A DNA stretch of 64,000 nucleotides from Bacillota bacterium. GTDB taxonomy: Bacteria > Bacillota > UBA4882 > UBA8346. The notes below the pieces were generated by a model. The model saw nothing but the letters and a program-made list of their open reading frames with translations. It ran no database searches and had not been told where the DNA came from. The stretch covers positions 20,413 to 84,412 of the forward strand of contig JAEYGI010000011.1 in assembly GCA_023402395.1 (NCBI GenBank), given 5' to 3'. Shown in pieces: positions 35,666 to 44,503 of this stretch; position 1 is the stretch's first letter, and each line of letters begins with the position of its first letter. The position numbers and the translations under genes were made by a program.

Positions 35666-35694
35666 TTGACATGGACTATCCGCGGTGTTAGAAT
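35666..35694 (+). promoter_or_regulatory. Sigma-A type promoter for the permease arm
   Basis: TTGACA at 35666, a 17-bp spacer, and TAGAAT at 35689: only one base from the ideal sequence. Transcription would start near 35701, about 35 bp before the permease ATG. Confidence 0.75.
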
Positions 35695-35735
35695 GAACCC
35701 GACAGCCGCTTAGAAAACTTGTGGGAAGTGCCATC

Positions 35736-36611
35736 ATGAGCATATTTGTTCTATCCCAGCAACAGCAACGGATGCTGCAAAAATTCCTCCGCAACAAAGT
35801 GGGCGTGGCCGCGTTGCTGCTCGCGGTTGGAATTGCGCTGACCGCGCTGCTCGCCCCGATCCTGACTCCGCATGACCCGGCCGAGCAATTCGCCTCCGGC
35901 CTGACCGTTTCCGGAATGCCGCAAGCGCCCAACGCCCAGTTCAAGCTGGGAACCGATCTGCTGGGCCGGGACCTGCTGTCGCGCCTGATCTACGGCGCGC
36001 GGGTATCGCTGTTGATCGGACTGGCGGCCAACGGCGCCGCGATCCTGATCGGGGCGCTGCTGGGAACCGTGGCCGGCTACTACCGGGGGAAAGTCGAACC
36101 CGTGATCATGCGCTTCACCGATCTGATGATGGCCTTTCCGGCCCTGCTGCTGGCCATCGCCCTGACGGCCATTCTCCGGCCCAGCCTGTGGATTGTGGCT
36201 CTGGTCATCGCTCTGGTCAACTGGGTCCAGATCGCCCGGGTCGTGTATTCGCAGGTGCTGGCCTTGCGTGAATCGGAGTTTATCGAAGCTGCGGTAGCCA
36301 TCGGCGCTGGAGACGGCCGGATCCTGTTCCGCCATATCCTGCCCCACTTGGTCCCCACCCTGCTGGTCTGGGGCACCTTGGGAATTTCGACCACGGTATT
36401 GCTGGAATCGACCCTTTCGTTTCTCGGGGTCGGCGTCCGGCCGCCCACTCCCTCATGGGGCGGGATCATCAATGAAAGCCAGACTTATTTTCTGGACGCG
36501 CCGTGGCTGGTGGCCTTCCCGGGCCTGGCCATTTTGCTGACGTCGCTGGCGTTCAATCTGGTGGGAGACGCCTTGCGGGATTGCTTCGGCCGTGAAGGGG
36601 GGTCCGTCTGA
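35736..36611 (+). CDS. Peptide/nickel-type ABC permease, OppC/DppC type
   Basis: About 291 residues. The N-terminal OppC segment (KFLRNKVGVAALLLAVGIAL), HDPAEQF and GTDLLGRDLLSRLIYGARVS are family hallmarks. The EAA loop is ESEFIEAAVAIGAGDGRILF and the end has PSWGGIINE. ATG at 35736 is preferred over GTG 35721. It starts the plus-strand arm and overlaps the next gene by one base (TGATG). The OppC gene precedes the OppB gene, the reverse of the usual order. Confidence 0.9.
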   Translation: MSIFVLSQQQQRMLQKFLRNKVGVAALLLAVGIALTALLAPILTPHDPAEQFASGLTVSGMPQAPNAQFKLGTDLLGRDLLSRLIYGARVSLLIGLAANGAAILIGALLGTVAGYYRGKVEPVIMRFTDLMMAFPALLLAIALTAILRPSLWIVALVIALVNWVQIARVVYSQVLALRESEFIEAAVAIGAGDGRILFRHILPHLVPTLLVWGTLGISTTVLLESTLSFLGVGVRPPTPSWGGIINESQTYFLDAPWLVAFPGLAILLTSLAFNLVGDALRDCFGREGGSV

Positions 36612-37537
36612 TGTTGATGTTGCGGTTGATTGGCAAACGGCTGGCGCAAAGCGCCTTTATCCTCCTCGGCGTATCGCTGATCACCTTTTTGCTCAGTTTC
36701 GCCCTGCCGGCCGATCCGGCGCGAATGATTGCGGGCAAAAGCGCGACACCGGAGACCATTGCCCAGATCCGCCACGAACTGGGCCTCGATCAGCCCCTGC
36801 CGGCCCAATACGGCCGGTATCTCTGGAACCTGCTGCACGGCGACATGGGCCGTTCCTACGCCCAGCGCACCGCGGTGACCGAGCTGATCGGATCGCGGCT
36901 GCCGGCCACCATCCAACTGACGCTGGCCGGAATCGCCGCCGAGCTGCTGCTGGCTTTCCCGCTCGGAATCATCGCCGCCTTGCGCAAGGGGAAATGGGTG
37001 GACCGGCTGGTGATGATCCTCTCGTTCTCGGGCGTATCGGCGCCGCAATTCGCGGTCGGCCTGATCCTCCTCTTTCTCTTCGGCTATCTCTGGCCCCTGC
37101 TGCCGCTCGGCGGCTATGGTTCCTTCGGGCATCTGATCCTGCCCGCGCTGACCTTAGGAATCTCCGGAGCCGGCTGGTATGCGCGGGTGTTACGGTCGTC
37201 AATGACCGAAGTGCTGGAGCAGCACTATATCCGCACCGCCAAAGCCAAGGGGGTGCCCCGGTTCCGGATCGTTCTCAAACACGCGCTGCGCAATGCCGTG
37301 CTCCCGATCATTTCCATGATCGGGCTGGATATCGGGGTCTTCATGGCCGGCGTGGTCGTGGTTGAGAGCGTCTTCGCCTGGCCCGGCATCGGCCAGTTGA
37401 CCTGGCAGGCCATTCAAATCGTGGACATCCCGGTGATTCTGGGAGTCGTCACCGTTTCGGCGGTGGCCATCGTCATCGGCAATCTTTTGGCCGACCTGAT
37501 TTACCCGGTGTTGGACCCCCGCATCAAATATCAATAA
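36611..37537 (+). CDS. Peptide/nickel-type ABC permease, OppB/DppB type
   Basis: A 308-residue six-helix subunit. It begins with IGKRLAQSAFILLGVSLITF. Typical motifs are LGLDQPLPAQYGRYL, HGDMGRSYAQRTAV, and the EAA loop EQHYIRTAKAKGVPRFRIVL. The end VLDPRIKYQ is the classic OppB tail. Partner of the preceding OppC-type protein. Confidence 0.93.
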   Translation: MLMLRLIGKRLAQSAFILLGVSLITFLLSFALPADPARMIAGKSATPETIAQIRHELGLDQPLPAQYGRYLWNLLHGDMGRSYAQRTAVTELIGSRLPATIQLTLAGIAAELLLAFPLGIIAALRKGKWVDRLVMILSFSGVSAPQFAVGLILLFLFGYLWPLLPLGGYGSFGHLILPALTLGISGAGWYARVLRSSMTEVLEQHYIRTAKAKGVPRFRIVLKHALRNAVLPIISMIGLDIGVFMAGVVVVESVFAWPGIGQLTWQAIQIVDIPVILGVVTVSAVAIVIGNLLADLIYPVLDPRIKYQ

Positions 37538-37551
37538 TCCATCTAGCCAAT

Positions 37552-37950
37552 TGTCCAGGACAATGTCATCAAGCGATGGTTACACATTTTGGAATCAGTA
37601 AATCCGATTTTGGGTTTAGACCTATCTCTCGCTCTTCCCTAACAGGGAAGAGTAACCGATGCCTCCGGCGTCTAAAGGAATTTGGAGGACAGCGGCCAGG
37701 GTTATCCTTCCGGCGTTACTCCATCCTGGACGCCGGATCTTGAACCGTCCCTGGTTCTGGTTCCCCTTGAATTGACACCTTGGATCATTGGCTCTGGGGA
37801 AGCCAGAGCCAGGAAGGCTTAAGGTTGCGGCATCCATGGATGGATATCAGCCGCAAAGGGCAGGGTTAAGTCTGGAAAGTTCTATCACGATCCTTTGATG
37901 ACATTGACCGTCCAGGGAGGGAGGGATCCGCTTCAAGCACTTAGAGATGT
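37552..37950 (-). repeat. Hairpin-rich intergenic repeat, inverted copy
   Basis: The 89-bp core 37616-37704 is the reverse complement of 27712-27800 with two substitutions. Similarity continues more weakly on both sides, including CCATCGCTTGATGACATTG (read on the minus strand). On the plus strand the core opens with the hairpin CTCTTCCCT AAC AGGGAAGAG. It fills the space between the OppB-type permease and the binding-protein gene of the same transporter, which suggests insertion into an older operon. No coding frame seen. Confidence 0.85.
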
Positions 37951-37999
37951 TGCCCAGATCCGTATCCAAAAATAATGATGAGAAAAAGGTGAGCGAAGC

Positions 38000-39631
38000 A
38001 TGAGAAACAAGAGCTATATGAACCGGACGCTGCGGGGATTGGTCGTTCTTTCCCTGGGCATCCTGATGTTGGCCGCGTCCTTCTCGATCCAGAGCAAGCC
38101 CCCGGCCCGCCTGGCTGTCTCGTTCCAGAGCGATATCACCACGCTGGACCCGGCCATCGGCTATGACTGGCAGAACTGGTCGATCATTAAATCGATCTTC
38201 GACGGCCTGATGGACTACAAACCCGGCACCACCGAGCTGATTCCGCAACTGGCCAAGTCCTACACGGTGTCAGCCGATGGCAAGACTTATACCTTCAGCC
38301 TCCGGTCCGATGTCAAATTCCATAACGGCCGGGCCATGACCGCCTCCGACGTCAAATACTCGCTGGAGCGCGTCCTCGATCCGGACACCCAAAGCCCGGG
38401 CTCAGGATTTTACCTGGGCATCGTCGGCGCCGAAGAGTTTAACCAGGGCAAGCTGAAAGAAGTCTCCGGCGTCAAAGTCGTTGACGCCCATACCGTCAGC
38501 TTTTCGCTGGTCAAGCCGAACGCGGCCTTCCTGCACGCGCTGGCCCTGAACTTCGCCCATGTGGTTCCTAAGGAAGAAGTGGCCAAATACGGCAAGGATT
38601 TCGGACATCACCCGGTGGGCACCGGCGCCTTCGCGTTCAAGGAGTGGGTGCTCGGCCAACGCCTGGTTCTGGTCAAAAACTCTCATTATTACATTCCTAC
38701 CCAACCCAAACTGGATGAGCTTCAATTCCAGATCGGCATCGATCCGACCGTAGCTTTGCTCCGTCTGCAACGGGGCGAGATCGACCTGTTGGGTGACGGC
38801 ATCCCTTCGTCCCGGTTCGTCCAGGTCACCAAGGATCCGAAACTGAAAAAGCTCATCGTCGAAGGCGATCAGCTCCATACCGGCTATATCACCATCAATA
38901 CCCTGGTCAAGCCCTTTGACAACGTCAAGGTGCGCCAGGCGCTGAACATGGCCGTCAACAAAGACCGGGTGATCCAGGTCATCAACGGCCGTGCCCGTCC
39001 GGCCACTCAAGTCTTGCCGCCCCTGATGCCCGGGTATGACGCCAAGTACAAGGGCTACGCCTATGATCCGAAGCAGGCCAAGGCGCTGCTGGAAGAGGCC
39101 GGCCTGGGCAAAGGCTTTGCCACTGAAATGTACGTCAACAACGTCGATCCCAATCCCCGGATCGCCCAGGTCATTCAGCAGGATCTGGCGGCCGTCGGCA
39201 TCAAAGTAGAGCTGAAAACCCTGGCGCAAAGCACGGTCATCGAGGCCGGCGGCACCAAGGGCGCCGCGCCGCTGATCTGGTCGGGCGGCATGGCCTGGAT
39301 CGCCGATTATCCCGATCCCAACAACTTTTACTGGCCGATTCTCGCCGCCGCCAGCGCGGTTCCGGGCGGCTGGAACTGGTCCTGGTACTCCAACGAAGCC
39401 CTTGACAAACGCGCCGAAGCCGCCGACGCCATGGCCGCCCCTTCCCAAAAAGCCGCTCGCGATAAGGCCTGGGGCGCCATCTTCACCGATCTGATGAAAG
39501 ACGCTCCGTGGGTCCCGGTCTTCAATGAAAAGCGCTATGTGATGCATTCGGCCCGGGTGGTCGGCCCCGATGCGATCTTCGTCGATCCGGTGCACATTCC
39601 GGTTCATTACGAAGAGGTGGCGGTAAAATGA
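38000..39631 (+). CDS. ABC transporter substrate-binding protein, family 5 (peptide/amide)
   Basis: A 543-residue extracellular binding protein. The signal sequence RGLVVLSLGILMLAASFSIQ has no lipobox. Family motifs are LDPAIGYDWQNWSIIKSIFD, YTFSLRSDVKFHNG, VKYSLERVLDP, and HPVGTGAFAFKEW. It supplies the OppBCDF-type importer from 33502-37537. It overlaps the acetamidase/formamidase gene by 4 bp, so the ligand may be an amide or a short amidated compound rather than a peptide. This is inference from context. Confidence 0.9.
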   Translation: MRNKSYMNRTLRGLVVLSLGILMLAASFSIQSKPPARLAVSFQSDITTLDPAIGYDWQNWSIIKSIFDGLMDYKPGTTELIPQLAKSYTVSADGKTYTFSLRSDVKFHNGRAMTASDVKYSLERVLDPDTQSPGSGFYLGIVGAEEFNQGKLKEVSGVKVVDAHTVSFSLVKPNAAFLHALALNFAHVVPKEEVAKYGKDFGHHPVGTGAFAFKEWVLGQRLVLVKNSHYYIPTQPKLDELQFQIGIDPTVALLRLQRGEIDLLGDGIPSSRFVQVTKDPKLKKLIVEGDQLHTGYITINTLVKPFDNVKVRQALNMAVNKDRVIQVINGRARPATQVLPPLMPGYDAKYKGYAYDPKQAKALLEEAGLGKGFATEMYVNNVDPNPRIAQVIQQDLAAVGIKVELKTLAQSTVIEAGGTKGAAPLIWSGGMAWIADYPDPNNFYWPILAAASAVPGGWNWSWYSNEALDKRAEAADAMAAPSQKAARDKAWGAIFTDLMKDAPWVPVFNEKRYVMHSARVVGPDAIFVDPVHIPVHYEEVAVK

Positions 39632-40554
39632 GTGGAGCGAAACCGGTTTATCTGAGCAGCAAGGCGCTACATTTCGGCTGGGACAATTCCTTGCCGCCGG
39701 CGCTGACGGTTCAGCCCGGCGCCGCAGTGGAACTCGATCTGATCGACGCCGGAGGAGGCCAGATCCGTTCCGACTCCACCGCGGCCGATGTTCCCGGCCT
39801 GGACTTCGCCAAGATTAATCCGGTGACCGGTCCCATTCGAATCGACGGCGCGCTTCCCGGCGACACCCTGACCGTGGAAATCCTCGGCCTTGAGGGGTGC
39901 GGCTGGGGCTGGACCGCGATTATCCCCGGATTCGGGTTGCTGGCCGAGGAGTTCTCCCAACCTTTCCTGCATATCTCGACCTATGACGGCCAATGGGTTA
40001 ATTATACCCCGGAGATCCGCCTGCCTTACCGGCCGTTTCCGGGCACCATCGGCGTCAGTCCGGTCGAAGCCGGGCTGCAGTCCGTGGTCTTTCCCCGGCC
40101 CGGCGGCGGCAATATGGACATCCGCCACTTGACTCCGGGCAGCAAGCTCTATCTGCCGGTCCAGGTGGAAGGCGCTCTCTTCTCCGCCGGCGACGGGCAC
40201 GCGGCTCAGGGCGACGGCGAAGTCTGCGGCACCGCCGTTGAAACCACTATGAAAATGACGGTCCGCTTCGGCCTGGAAAAAGGAGCGCCCATCGCCTATC
40301 CGCGCTTCGAGACGACGGCTCCGGCTTCCGGGCCGGTCCAATCGTTCGTGACCAACGGCGTCGCGCCCGATCTGATGGTCGCGGCCAAGGACGCGATCCG
40401 CTTCATGATCGATTACCTGGTCCGCGAATACCGGCTAACGCCGGAACTGGCCTATACCGTCTGCAGCGTCGCGGCCGACCTGCGCATCAGCCAGATTGTG
40501 GACGCGCCCAACTGGATCGTCTCGGCCCATCTGGATAAGTCCATCTTTGGCTGA
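39628..40554 (+). CDS. Acetamidase/formamidase family protein
   Basis: A 308-residue FmdA/AmdA family amidohydrolase that releases ammonia from formamide, acetamide or a related amide. Recognised by HFGWDNSLPPALTVQPGA at the start, IDGALPGDTLTVEIL, FGLLAEEFSQPFLH, SAGDGHAAQGDGEVCGTAVE (metal-site His, Asp and Glu region) and VCSVAADLRISQIVD near the end. Translationally coupled to the binding protein. Together with the Opp-type importer it probably forms an uptake-and-hydrolysis unit for nitrogen. Confidence 0.92.
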   Translation: MSGAKPVYLSSKALHFGWDNSLPPALTVQPGAAVELDLIDAGGGQIRSDSTAADVPGLDFAKINPVTGPIRIDGALPGDTLTVEILGLEGCGWGWTAIIPGFGLLAEEFSQPFLHISTYDGQWVNYTPEIRLPYRPFPGTIGVSPVEAGLQSVVFPRPGGGNMDIRHLTPGSKLYLPVQVEGALFSAGDGHAAQGDGEVCGTAVETTMKMTVRFGLEKGAPIAYPRFETTAPASGPVQSFVTNGVAPDLMVAAKDAIRFMIDYLVREYRLTPELAYTVCSVAADLRISQIVDAPNWIVSAHLDKSIFG

Positions 40555-40577
40555 CCGGTCCAATCAAACGTAAATCA

Positions 40578-40604
40578 AAGCCGGGCGATGATTTCGCCCG
40601 GCTT
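40578..40604. terminator. Shared terminator between convergent amidase and LysM genes
   Basis: Perfect 10-bp stem AAGCCGGGCG / CGCCCGGCTT with a 7-base loop, 24 bp after the amidase stop. T-rich bases follow on both strands only weakly. Confidence 0.6.
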
Positions 40605-40682
40605 ACTTATTTGCGCTTCCCAATCTTCCTGTTTCGAACGGCGTTTCCCGCCATTTTACAACCATCCGGCCAGCCCTCCATC

Positions 40683-41204
40683 TTACCCCGGTATCCGGAT
40701 TTGCTGTCCCACGAACAGCCGGTTCGGATTCAGGCCGGGATTAAGGCGCAATATCTCTCCGACCGAGCTGCCGGTTCTCCGGGCGATGCTGAAAATCGTA
40801 TCTCCCGGCCGGACAAAGTAAGTTCTGCCAAACGGACCGATTCTCCGCCGCCGGGACGGCACGCAGAGCACCGTTCCGGGACGCAGCCGGTAGAGATTGA
40901 CTCGCGGGTTGGCTTGCTGAATCGCCCCGACGGTGGTATTGAATTCCCGGGCGATTTCAAAAGCGCTGTCGCCTCTCCGCACCGTATACAGCGTTCCGGA
41001 GGGGCAACGCGCGGCCCGGTAAGGAATACGCACCTGGGTGGGGAGGACGTTGTTGGGATCCAGACCGGGATTGGCGTCCAGGATCTCTTCCACCGAAGCC
41101 CCAAAATCAGAAGCCAAACTTTCCAGATTATCTTCATATTCAACCAGGCATTCCTGCTCGATTAAAATCTCGGTGTCCGCTTCATAACTATATTCACTTT
41201 CCAC
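40683..41204 (-). CDS. Protein with three LysM domains
   Basis: A 173-residue protein. After an acidic leader come three LysM motifs of about 45 residues: VEYEDNLESLASDFGASVEE with ILDANPGLDPNN, LYTVRRGDSAFEIAREFNTT with IQQANPRVN, and YFVRPGDTIFSIARRTGSSV with LRLNPGLNPNR. Each binds N-acetylglucosamine polymers such as peptidoglycan. There is no signal peptide, as for SafA-like spore coat proteins, but a spore role is only a guess. It starts at GTG with AGAGGTGG 6 bases upstream. Confidence 0.9.
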   Translation of the reverse strand: MESEYSYEADTEILIEQECLVEYEDNLESLASDFGASVEEILDANPGLDPNNVLPTQVRIPYRAARCPSGTLYTVRRGDSAFEIAREFNTTVGAIQQANPRVNLYRLRPGTVLCVPSRRRRIGPFGRTYFVRPGDTIFSIARRTGSSVGEILRLNPGLNPNRLFVGQQIRIPG

Positions 41205-41430
41205 TCAAATCCACCTCTTTCATATCAACGATATGCGCTACGTCCTTGTGATAATATAATATGTGATTTGAGGTGTATTGTTATATCACGGACGCGAATC
41301 GCGCCTGATTTGGAAGAATATGCCGAAAGCATATCTAAACGCGCGCCGTTCAAAAGGGGCGGCCAGAAAAGGAGGAGACGCCGGATCCGATCGTCTTGAA
41401 AAATATTGCTACTCGCGCGCGGGTAACAAA

Positions 41431-41461
41431 AAGCGAAGCGTCCAACCAGGGCGCTTCGCTT
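41431..41461 (-). terminator. Terminator of the beta-glucosidase gene
   Basis: AAGCGAAGCG / CGCTTCGCTT stem with an 11-base loop, followed on the minus strand by TTTTTGTT, 35 bp after the GH1 stop. The rest of 41205-41430 shows an unconvincing 61-codon frame and nothing else. Confidence 0.75.
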
Positions 41462-41495
41462 AAATTTACTACTGAATTTTGGGCCGAGTCCGTTC

Positions 41496-42842
41496 TTATT
41501 CTTTCCAGAACAGTCCGTTCTCCCGGATCACCCGGCTGTAAAACTTCCCCGAATCCTTAACGGTCCGCCTTTGGGTTTCAAAATCGACGTAAATCAGGCC
41601 GAACCGGGCGTCATAGCCCCGGGCCCATTCGAAATTGTCCATCAGCGACCAGGCGAAATACCCCCGGACCTCGACTCCCGCGCCGATCGCCTCCTGCAAC
41701 GCGCCGAGGTATTGACGATAATACTCTACCCGCTCTCCGTCGTGGATCTGGCCGTCGGCGGCCACCCGGTCGGGATACGCGGCGCCGTTTTCCATGATGA
41801 AAATCGGCAGCCTGCCATAGCGGCCGGTCACTTTGAGCAGCATATCCCGGAACCCGTCGGGATAAACGTTCCAACCGAGCGCGTTCTGGGGTAAATCGGG
41901 CCGCTTCGTCTCCAGCGGTTCGCCGTTGGGCCCGGCGTGATGGAAATGGCTGCTGTAATGGTTGACGCCCAAAAAGTCAAGGGGCGCGGCGATCTGCTCC
42001 AGATCGCCGTTCCGGACGACCGGCTCGCCCGGAACGGCCTCGATCTCCGGCATCAGGCGCTCCGGATAGGCGGCGCGGAACAGCGGATCCAAATAACGCC
42101 ACGACTCGGTCCAGGCGATTTCGGCGGCTTCGCGATCCTCGGGGCGGTCCGTGGCCGGATACGCGGCGCCGATGGCCGGAACGATCCCGAACTCAGCCTC
42201 CCGCAGGCTGGCCCGGCCGCGCCGGACCGCCGCTCCGTGGGCCAGCAGCAGATGATGGCAGGCCCGGAGAAAGGCGGAGCGGTCGGCGATTCCCGGCGCG
42301 TGCCCGCCCGACAGATAGCCCAGCCTGGCGCAGACATTGGGCTCGTTGATGGTGGTCCAGTAGCGGACCCGGTCGCCAAGCGCCTCGTAAACCACCTGGG
42401 CATAGTCGGCGAACCACTCGGCGGCCTGGCGGTTCAGCCATCCTCCGGCCTCATGCAGCGCTTGCGGAAGGTCCCAGTGATAGAGGGTAACAAACGGTTC
42501 GATTCCCCGTTCCCGCAAGCCATCGACCAGACGCCGGTAATAATCGAGCCCTTTCTGATTGATTCCGCCCCGGCCCTCCGGCAGCACCCGGGGCCAGGAG
42601 ACGGAGAAGCGGTAGGCATTGGTCCCGAGTTCCTTCAGGAGATCGAGATCCTCGGGCCAGCGGTGATAATGGTCGCACGCCACGTCACCGGTATCTCCGC
42701 CATCGATCCGCCCCGGAGTATGACTGAAGACGTCCCAGATTGACTCGCCCTTGCCGTCCCGGTCCCAGGCGCCCTCGATCTGATAAGCGGAGGTCGCTGT
42801 CCCCCAATAGAACCCTTTGGGAAATTGAAACGTTGGATTCAT
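41496..42842 (-). CDS. GH1 beta-glucosidase
   Basis: A 448-residue glycoside hydrolase family 1 enzyme, retaining mechanism, no signal peptide, so it acts on imported or phosphate-free beta-glucosides in the cytoplasm. FPKGFYWGTATSAYQIEGAW is the N-terminal family signature. The acid/base is Glu167 in YWTTINEPN and the nucleophile is Glu351 in FIMENGAAYPD (the usual ITENG). AAGGAG lies 6 bases before the ATG. It is divergent from an AraC regulator across 377 bp, which probably controls it. Confidence 0.95.
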   Translation of the reverse strand: MNPTFQFPKGFYWGTATSAYQIEGAWDRDGKGESIWDVFSHTPGRIDGGDTGDVACDHYHRWPEDLDLLKELGTNAYRFSVSWPRVLPEGRGGINQKGLDYYRRLVDGLRERGIEPFVTLYHWDLPQALHEAGGWLNRQAAEWFADYAQVVYEALGDRVRYWTTINEPNVCARLGYLSGGHAPGIADRSAFLRACHHLLLAHGAAVRRGRASLREAEFGIVPAIGAAYPATDRPEDREAAEIAWTESWRYLDPLFRAAYPERLMPEIEAVPGEPVVRNGDLEQIAAPLDFLGVNHYSSHFHHAGPNGEPLETKRPDLPQNALGWNVYPDGFRDMLLKVTGRYGRLPIFIMENGAAYPDRVAADGQIHDGERVEYYRQYLGALQEAIGAGVEVRGYFAWSLMDNFEWARGYDARFGLIYVDFETQRRTVKDSGKFYSRVIRENGLFWKE

Positions 42843-43219
42843 GATCTGCTCCTTCCGGCTTCCGGGCCATTTTCGGATCCGAATTTTATTATTTTCTTCA
42901 TTTTAATCCGGAAACTTCAGCAATGCCATTCAGGATATTATTTCGTCTTTCACTTTCTTATGATAAACTGAAAACGTTGGGAGTAGGTCCGCCCTCATTC
43001 TATCTTTCTCCCCCAGGAGAAACGAACTGTAGCGCTTTGCAGGTTTGCAGCAACGGTATTGGATCTTTGACAATGCCTTCGTTTCTCCTCCGGGCCAGGA
43101 AGGCCAAAAGGCGGAGCGGCCATGGAGGGCAACCAGCGGAGCCCAATGGCGGGACAAAGTGAGAATAAGGGTTAGAACATTCTTTTTCACAGCTTTTCTA
43201 AAAAAGCGGAGGGAAGCGG
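42843..43219. promoter_or_regulatory. Divergent promoter region, GH1 / AraC
   Basis: Noncoding. It holds AT-rich blocks around 42880-42960 (toward GH1) and a small hairpin TTTCTCC / GGAGAAA at 43005-43022. No convincing promoter boxes or operator repeats were found by eye. The AraC ribosome binding site GGAGGG ends the region. Confidence 0.45.
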
Positions 43220-44116
43220 ATGCGCGAGGCGGCCGATTGCGAAAGCCTGTCCGATGCCGGACTCAATCCCAGCGTGCTGATCAGTCATCTCTATACCCAG
43301 GGGATGACCATGCCCAAGGGCCACCTGCTGCCAAAACGGTTCATTTACGATTATGAGCTGGAGTTTTTTACGCAAAGCGACGGGGCGATGTATATCGATG
43401 AGAAGCTCTATCCGGTTCACAAGGGGGATATCGTCTTCCGCAGGCCGGGTCAGACCACTCAGGGGATCATGCCCTATTGCTGCTACCTGATCGGCTTCGA
43501 TATGACCGGAACCGCGGACCGGCTCCGGGAAAATTACAATTTCTGGGGAGCGCAGGCGGGCGGGTTCCAGAAAAATTATCGGCATCCGGTGCTGGACCCG
43601 ATCCCCGTCCTGTTTCATCCGATCGCCGGCGACAAGTATCTGGGCCTGTTTGATCTGGTCTTGAAAGAGTTCATCAATCCCAGCGCCGCTTCTTCCGTCC
43701 TGCTCAAGGCCTACACCCTGCAAATCCTCTGCCTGCTCTCGCGGGATGTCCGCGATCCGCTGAACAATCGCGCCGTGCTCCAGTCCGGCCATGGAATGGC
43801 CATTAAACGGGCGGTGGATTATATCGCGGTCAATCTCGGCGCGCCGCTGCGCCTGGAAACCCTGGCGAAACTAGCCGGTCTGAGTCCCACCTATTTTCAT
43901 AAGATTTTCAGCGAGACGATGGGGGTCACTCCCAATGATTTCCTTACCGGGCTGCGGCTGGAACGGGCCAAGGAACTGCTGGCCCGGACCAACCTTCCCG
44001 TGTATAAGGTGGCGATGGAGTGCGGCTTTGAAAACATTCCCTACTTTAGCTCGCTATTCAAAAAGCATCAAGGGATCGCGCCGGCCGAGTTCCGGCGGAG
44101 GCACAGTTATGTATAG
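43220..44116 (+). CDS. AraC-family transcriptional regulator
   Basis: 298 residues. The N-terminal half is a cupin-like sugar-binding domain (YIDEKLYPVHKGDIVFRRPG, GIMPYCCYLIGFD). The C-terminal 100 residues hold two helix-turn-helix units: LRLETLAKLAGLSPTYFHKI and the signature YKVAMECGFENIPYFSSLFK. It is divergent from the beta-glucosidase gene, so it is probably its activator in response to a beta-glucoside. GGAGGG lies before the ATG. Repeat array 2 begins 30 bp after its stop. Confidence 0.92.
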   Translation: MREAADCESLSDAGLNPSVLISHLYTQGMTMPKGHLLPKRFIYDYELEFFTQSDGAMYIDEKLYPVHKGDIVFRRPGQTTQGIMPYCCYLIGFDMTGTADRLRENYNFWGAQAGGFQKNYRHPVLDPIPVLFHPIAGDKYLGLFDLVLKEFINPSAASSVLLKAYTLQILCLLSRDVRDPLNNRAVLQSGHGMAIKRAVDYIAVNLGAPLRLETLAKLAGLSPTYFHKIFSETMGVTPNDFLTGLRLERAKELLARTNLPVYKVAMECGFENIPYFSSLFKKHQGIAPAEFRRRHSYV

Positions 44117-44145
44117 GATGCTACGGCACTCCCGCGGTTAGGATT

Positions 44146-44481
44146 GCCCTAAGCCCGGCATTCACTGCCGCTCTTGCGGCAATTGGTGCCGGTCGAACGG
44201 CATTCAATGCCGTACTTACGGCAGCCATCGCCGGGCCTGCGGCAACGATTGCCGCATCTGCGGCACTCAATGCCGTACTTGTGGGAACCCTCCCCGTAAC
44301 TACGGCAGCCATCGCCGGACATACGGCATCGGTTGCCAATGCCGCGGCACCCGGTGCCGGACTAACGGCATGGGGCGCCGCAACCGCGGCAACGATTGCC
44401 GCATCTGCGGCACTCAATGCCGTACCTATGAGAATCCTCCCCGTGACTACGGCAGCGAATGCCGTGAGCCGCCGGACCGAT
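44146..44481. repeat. 21-bp tandem array 2 (same family as array 1)
   Basis: Sixteen units start at 44146 and then every 21 bp to 44461 without a slip, consensus GCCGNANNTNCGGCANNNAAT. A block of units at 44251-44313 recurs at 44398-44460 with few changes: a higher-order repeat of 147 bp, or 7 units. Most units form GCCG-N6-CGGC dyads. The array fills the gap between the convergent AraC and asd genes. Alanine-rich frames stay open on both strands only because 21 is a multiple of 3. Confidence 0.93.
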
Positions 44482-44503
44482 CCTCGGCCATTGCCACAAG
44501 CTC

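Noticed and set aside
41278..41463. 61-codon plus-strand basic peptide
   Set aside because: Poorly spaced start signal and it runs through the terminator of the beta-glucosidase gene.
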